This document shows, piece by piece, positions 34,565 to 36,905 of a DNA stretch of 36,905 nt. Source of the DNA: Candidatus Sumerlaeota bacterium (GTDB lineage: Bacteria > Sumerlaeota > Sumerlaeia > SLMS01). Under the pieces are notes generated by a model. That model saw only the letters and a program-made list of their open reading frames with translations. It was not told where the DNA came from and did not search any database. Position numbers and translations under genes: made by a program. The DNA is taken from assembly GCA_007133495.1 (NCBI GenBank), contig SLMS01000054.1, forward strand, positions 1-36,905, written 5' to 3'. How positions within the stretch are numbered: the first letter of the stretch is position 1; each line of letters opens with the position of its first letter.

Positions 34565-35272
34565 CTACCTCGCCGCTTTTGCCCGCCACAGCAGCGCAAC
34601 AACCACCGCCGCACCGGCCGCCGCCACAACAAGTCCCGCGAATAACCAGACAAACACAGCGGCCACCACGTAGAACTCCACCCCCGCGAGCGCCTTGATG
34701 CCGAGCATGGCCCCCGCGGCCAGCGAGCCCAACGCCTCGCCCCGCAGCGCATGCGCCACCGCCGCGCCGGCCAGGGCGGTGGTACCGCCGTTGCGTGCTG
34801 CAAGCTCCCCAAGCGTCAGCGAAATCACTCCATTGACCGCCGCCGCGCCTGCCACCGTGCGCCACTCGTCCAGCCCGAGCGACCGGGCGAACAGCTCCGC
34901 CCACGAGACCGCCAGCGCGAGCACCAGCACCAACACCGTCCCGCGCAGCAGCAACGCCGTCGCCGGAAGCAGCCCCCGCACGAGCCTCCGGTACCGCGCC
35001 ACCGGATAGCGCCCGCTCCTCCGGCCCGCTGCCAGCCAAGCTAGCGCCGCAAGGCGGCTCCCCACCGCATACCCCGCCACGGCCAGCAAAAACGCCGGAC
35101 CCAGCACGAGCCCCGCCGCCGCGGCGGGAGAATAACCGGCAGCCCCGAGCGTCACCAGCACCCACACCGCCAGCACCGCGGCGAACAGCGCGTCCGCCAC
35201 CGCAAGCGCCGGGTAGCGCACGAGGGCGAAGAACGGCCTGCGCAAGATGAGAAGGGTGATGAACGTGGTCAT
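34565..35272 (-). CDS. Small uncharacterised polytopic membrane protein
   Basis: 235 residues from ATG at 35272, preceded by AAGGAG about 12 nt upstream; the frame is open farther upstream without protein character. Very Ala/Val/Leu-rich with about five hydrophobic helices. Short conserved-looking charged stretches: R-Y-P-V-A-R-Y-R-R-L-V-R between the second and third helices, and S-W-A-E-L-F-A-R-S-L-G-L-D-E-W. No catalytic motif and no family recognised. It is read divergently from the secreted protein gene at 35440, across a spacer with an inverted repeat, and is followed by a repeat-filled spacer. Confidence 0.65.
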   Translation of the reverse strand: MTTFITLLILRRPFFALVRYPALAVADALFAAVLAVWVLVTLGAAGYSPAAAAGLVLGPAFLLAVAGYAVGSRLAALAWLAAGRRSGRYPVARYRRLVRGLLPATALLLRGTVLVLVLALAVSWAELFARSLGLDEWRTVAGAAAVNGVISLTLGELAARNGGTTALAGAAVAHALRGEALGSLAAGAMLGIKALAGVEFYVVAAVFVWLFAGLVVAAAGAAVVVALLWRAKAAR

Positions 35273-35312
35273 GGGAGGGGGCTCCTTTCCCGGCGGCGCT
35301 GGGCGTAGGTAA

Positions 35313-35328
35313 GTAAATGATTGTTTAC
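35313..35328. promoter_or_regulatory. GTAAA-N6-TTTAC inverted repeat between divergent genes
   Basis: GTAAA (35313-35317), 6 nt, TTTAC (35324-35328), set within GGTAAGTAAATGATTGTTTACC. It is the most A+T-rich spot in the 167-bp spacer between the divergent genes at 35272 and 35440. The symmetry and place fit an operator for either gene. No binding protein can be named. Confidence 0.3.
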
Positions 35329-35439
35329 CACGCAAGGGAAAAATGCAACCCGCCGCTCCGCTTGTCCTCCGCCGCGGCCCCGGCCAGCATGAAGCAGCCC
35401 CAACGGCGCCACCTCCAGCCACTCACCGGAGCAAGGATC

Positions 35440-36348
35440 ATGAAACGTCCTGCATGGCCCACCCTCCTCGCCGCGGTCCTCGCGCTCTTCCTCCCGCTGG
35501 CGGCGGCCGCGGACGGCCGGCACCTTTTCATCGACAACGGCGTCCTCCGCCTTGGCGTGGACCTCGAATCGGGCGGCAGCATCTTCCACCTCTCCGAGGT
35601 GGAGACCGGCCGCAACCTCCTGAACCATCATGACCAGGGGCGTTTCGTCCAGCAATCCTTCTATGGGAATCCCGACGGTTCGACGTGGAGCGGCCGGCCC
35701 TGGACCTGGAACCCCGTCCAGGGGGGTGATTACCGCGGCAAGCCGACCACGCTGCTCGACCATTCGCATTCGGAAACGGCGCTCACCACGAAGAGCACGC
35801 CGATGCACTGGGCCACGGGCGAACACATCACCGAGGCCGTCATGGAGTCCGCGATCGCCCTCGAAGACCACGCCGCGCACATCCGCTTCCGCTTCGAATA
35901 CAATGGCGAAACCGCGCACGGCCCCCACCACCAGGAAATGCCCGCCGTGTTTGTGGACTATGCGCTGCCGAACCTTGTGATATACGAGGGGGACCGCCCG
36001 TGGACCGGCGGGGAGCTGACGAAGCTCGTCCCCGGCTGGCCCAACGAATACCAGGTCTCCAGCGAGGAGTGGTTTGCCTTCGTGGACGAAGACGGCTGGG
36101 GCATCGGTGTCTATACGCCGGGGACGCCCGAACTCACCACCTACCGCCACCCCGGCGAGCCGGGACCGCTCGGCGGCGGGTGTTCCTACGCCGCGCCCAT
36201 CCGCACGCTCGCCGTCACCCCCGGCCTTGCCCTGGAATACGATGTCTATCTCACCATCGGCACCGTTGACGAAATCCGGCAGCGGTTCGCCGGCATCCGA
36301 GCCGCCCGCAAAAACCGGCCGGAAACCCCCGAACCCCCGCAGGACTGA
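35440..36348 (+). CDS. Secreted beta-sandwich-like protein of unknown function
   Basis: 302 residues from ATG at 35440 with AAGGA 6 nt upstream. Signal peptide: M-K-R-P-A-W-P-T-L-L-A-A-V-L-A-L-F-L-P-L-A-A-A-A|D-G. The mature part is rich in Gly, Trp, Tyr, His and Asp with alternating beta-strand pattern: D-N-G-V-L-R-L-G-V-D-L-E-S-G-G-S-I, G-R-F-V-Q-Q-S-F-Y-G, W-T-W-N-P-V-Q-G-G-D, H-H-Q-E-M-P-A-V-F-V. This resembles galactose-mutarotase-like or glycosidase-associated beta-sandwich folds that bind sugar, where an opening 'x-N-G-x-L-x-x-x-V-D-x-x-x-G-G-x-I' strand pair is usual. Catalytic residues are not identified. Probably periplasmic or extracellular carbohydrate handling. Confidence 0.7.
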   Translation: MKRPAWPTLLAAVLALFLPLAAAADGRHLFIDNGVLRLGVDLESGGSIFHLSEVETGRNLLNHHDQGRFVQQSFYGNPDGSTWSGRPWTWNPVQGGDYRGKPTTLLDHSHSETALTTKSTPMHWATGEHITEAVMESAIALEDHAAHIRFRFEYNGETAHGPHHQEMPAVFVDYALPNLVIYEGDRPWTGGELTKLVPGWPNEYQVSSEEWFAFVDEDGWGIGVYTPGTPELTTYRHPGEPGPLGGGCSYAAPIRTLAVTPGLALEYDVYLTIGTVDEIRQRFAGIRAARKNRPETPEPPQD

Positions 36349-36382
36349 CCGCCCGCCCCCGGGTGGGGTGCCTCCTTCGGTC

Positions 36383-36412
36383 TTGCCAGAGACCCTGTCC
36401 TGACCCCATACT
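36383..36412 (+). promoter_or_regulatory. Probable sigma-70-type promoter of tRNA-Ser
   Basis: TTGCCA (36383-36388; 5 of 6 to TTGACA) and CATACT (36407-36412; 4 of 6 to TATAAT) are 18 bp apart. Transcription would start near 36419, about 9 nt before the tRNA. Supported by position only. Confidence 0.4.
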
Positions 36413-36427
36413 TTCCTTGTGCCGCGC

Positions 36428-36517
36428 GGTGGGATGGCTGAGCGGTCGAAAGCACCGGTCTTGAAAACCGGCGAGGGTTCACGCCCTCCGTGGGTTCGAA
36501 TCCCACTCCCACCGCCA
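36428..36517 (+). tRNA. tRNA-Ser (anticodon UGA)
   Basis: A 90-nt class II tRNA. The 7-bp acceptor stem GGTGGGA (36428-36434) pairs with TCCCACC (36507-36513); G514-equivalent discriminator (36514) is typical of Ser, and CCA (36515-36517) is encoded. Anticodon stem CCGGT/ACCGG (36455-36459 with 36467-36471) encloses loop C-T-T-G-A-A-A, with anticodon TGA at 36462-36464, reading UCA and related Ser codons. A long variable arm (GAGGG...CCCTC) follows, and the T arm is GTGGG-TTCGAAT-CCCAC (36490-36506). All stems pair perfectly. No integrase or att-like duplication was seen next to its 3' end. Confidence 0.97.
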
Positions 36518-36696
36518 CCTCCTTCCGCCCACACCCGGGACATCCCGGAGACTCCCCCTGCACCGGGGCTCACAGACCGGCCTGCGAGGCCGCACCTCTC
36601 CCGTCGGGCGGAAGTCCGAAACCCCTTGCGGTGCCGGAAGCAACGGGACACCCTCAGTGCAATTGAGAAATATCGGGAACACGGGAGGACTTTCCG

Positions 36697-36905
36697 ATGA
36701 ACACTCCGGCGTATGGCTCACCTTCGCGGAACCTGTGCGGTTGTGGTCTTCTCCTTCCCCTTCTCTTGGCGGTGCTGTTGGGTTGTGTCCAGCCGGGGTT
36801 TGATCCTGACGCCCCGGAAGCAGTGGAGTTGCGAGAGGCCAAGGAGCGAGCGGAACGCGAACGGCAGGAAGTGATGGACATCCTGAAAGGTGCAAAAGAA
36901 GGCCA
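36697..36905 (+). CDS. Lipoprotein, truncated by the window end
   Basis: ATG at 36697 with GGGAGGA 6-8 nt upstream; 69 codons are visible with no stop before the window ends. A short polar start leads to C-G-L-L-L-P-L-L-L-A-V-L-L-G-C, a lipoprotein signal with lipobox L-L-G-C (Cys about residue 30), so the mature protein would be lipid-anchored in the envelope. The following residues are acidic then strongly helical and charged (E-L-R-E-A-K-E-R-A-E-R-E-R-Q-E), suggesting a coiled coil. The rest of the gene lies outside the window, so family and role are unknown. Confidence 0.75.
   Translation, partial: MNTPAYGSPSRNLCGCGLLLPLLLAVLLGCVQPGFDPDAPEAVELREAKERAERERQEVMDILKGAKEG

Noticed and set aside
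36428-36696. Integration site of a genomic island at tRNA-Ser
   Set aside because: No duplicated tRNA 3' end, integrase or change in gene style was seen within the 390 bp that remain.

Overview
The window reads as a chromosomal segment of an uncultured, high-G+C (about 65% by eye) Gram-negative bacterium. The evidence is a type IV-type prepilin signal, several lipoprotein signals, envelope-polymer genes, dense gene packing with ATGA/GTGA overlaps, and a tRNA-Ser with an encoded CCA end. The pseudopilin style (FTLVELL followed by an FMEAS-RAKVARV-type segment) and the repeat-rich spacers resemble Planctomycetota, Lentisphaerota, Hydrogenedentota or Sumerlaeota genomes. That placement is a low-confidence inference. 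No ribosomal RNA, phage, insertion sequence or CRISPR array was found.

Layout. (1) 1-2528: the 3' part of a TPR gene, a roughly 700-bp non-coding mosaic of hairpins and repeats, and a pseudopilin gene. (2) 2663-6576: a compact three-gene NAD-linked [FeFe]-hydrogenase operon (NuoE-like, NuoF-like, H-cluster subunit). (3) 6589-9511, minus: rlmN and an acidic/proline-rich membrane protein. (4) 9797-13078: a DeoR-family repressor with a one-piece E1 alpha+beta 2-oxoacid dehydrogenase, behind a spacer holding operator-like repeats. (5) 13109-18006: a GNAT acetyltransferase on minus, then a SpoIID-like lipoprotein, a PBP4-type D,D-carboxypeptidase and a GT4 glycosyltransferase on plus. (6) 18027-23534: two membrane genes on minus, divergent from an O-antigen-ligase-like gene and a second polytopic protein. 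(7) 23541-26259, minus: a complete NitT/TauT-type ABC importer with overlapping genes. (8) 26384-32170, minus: an SBBP-repeat protein, rsmB, a flippase-like protein, cdsA and uppS. (9) 32598-35272, minus: a GT39-like membrane glycosyltransferase and a small membrane protein. (10) 35440-36905: a secreted protein of unknown role, tRNA-Ser(UGA), and the start of a lipoprotein gene.

How the genes fit together. The hydrogenase set predicts NAD(H)-linked H2 turnover, so at least part-time anaerobic or fermentative life; maturases HydE/F/G are not here. Many other genes serve the envelope: uppS makes the lipid carrier, cdsA makes CDP-diacylglycerol, and GT4, GT39-like, Wzy/ligase-like and flippase-like proteins could build surface glycans. 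The SpoIID-like and PBP4 proteins would act on peptidoglycan.

Most unusual signals. The spacers at 1225-1931, 32171-32597 and 34209-34564 carry structured repeats, one family shared between two of them. By hand count the window has no GTCGAC and no GTCTAC/GTAGAC although the related GTCAAC/GTTGAC occurs about as expected, and the word TATAGAC/GTCTATA is about tenfold over-represented in several reading frames. The fused E1 enzyme has two insertions and a GDA in place of the GDG thiamine motif, with no E2 or E3 gene beside it.
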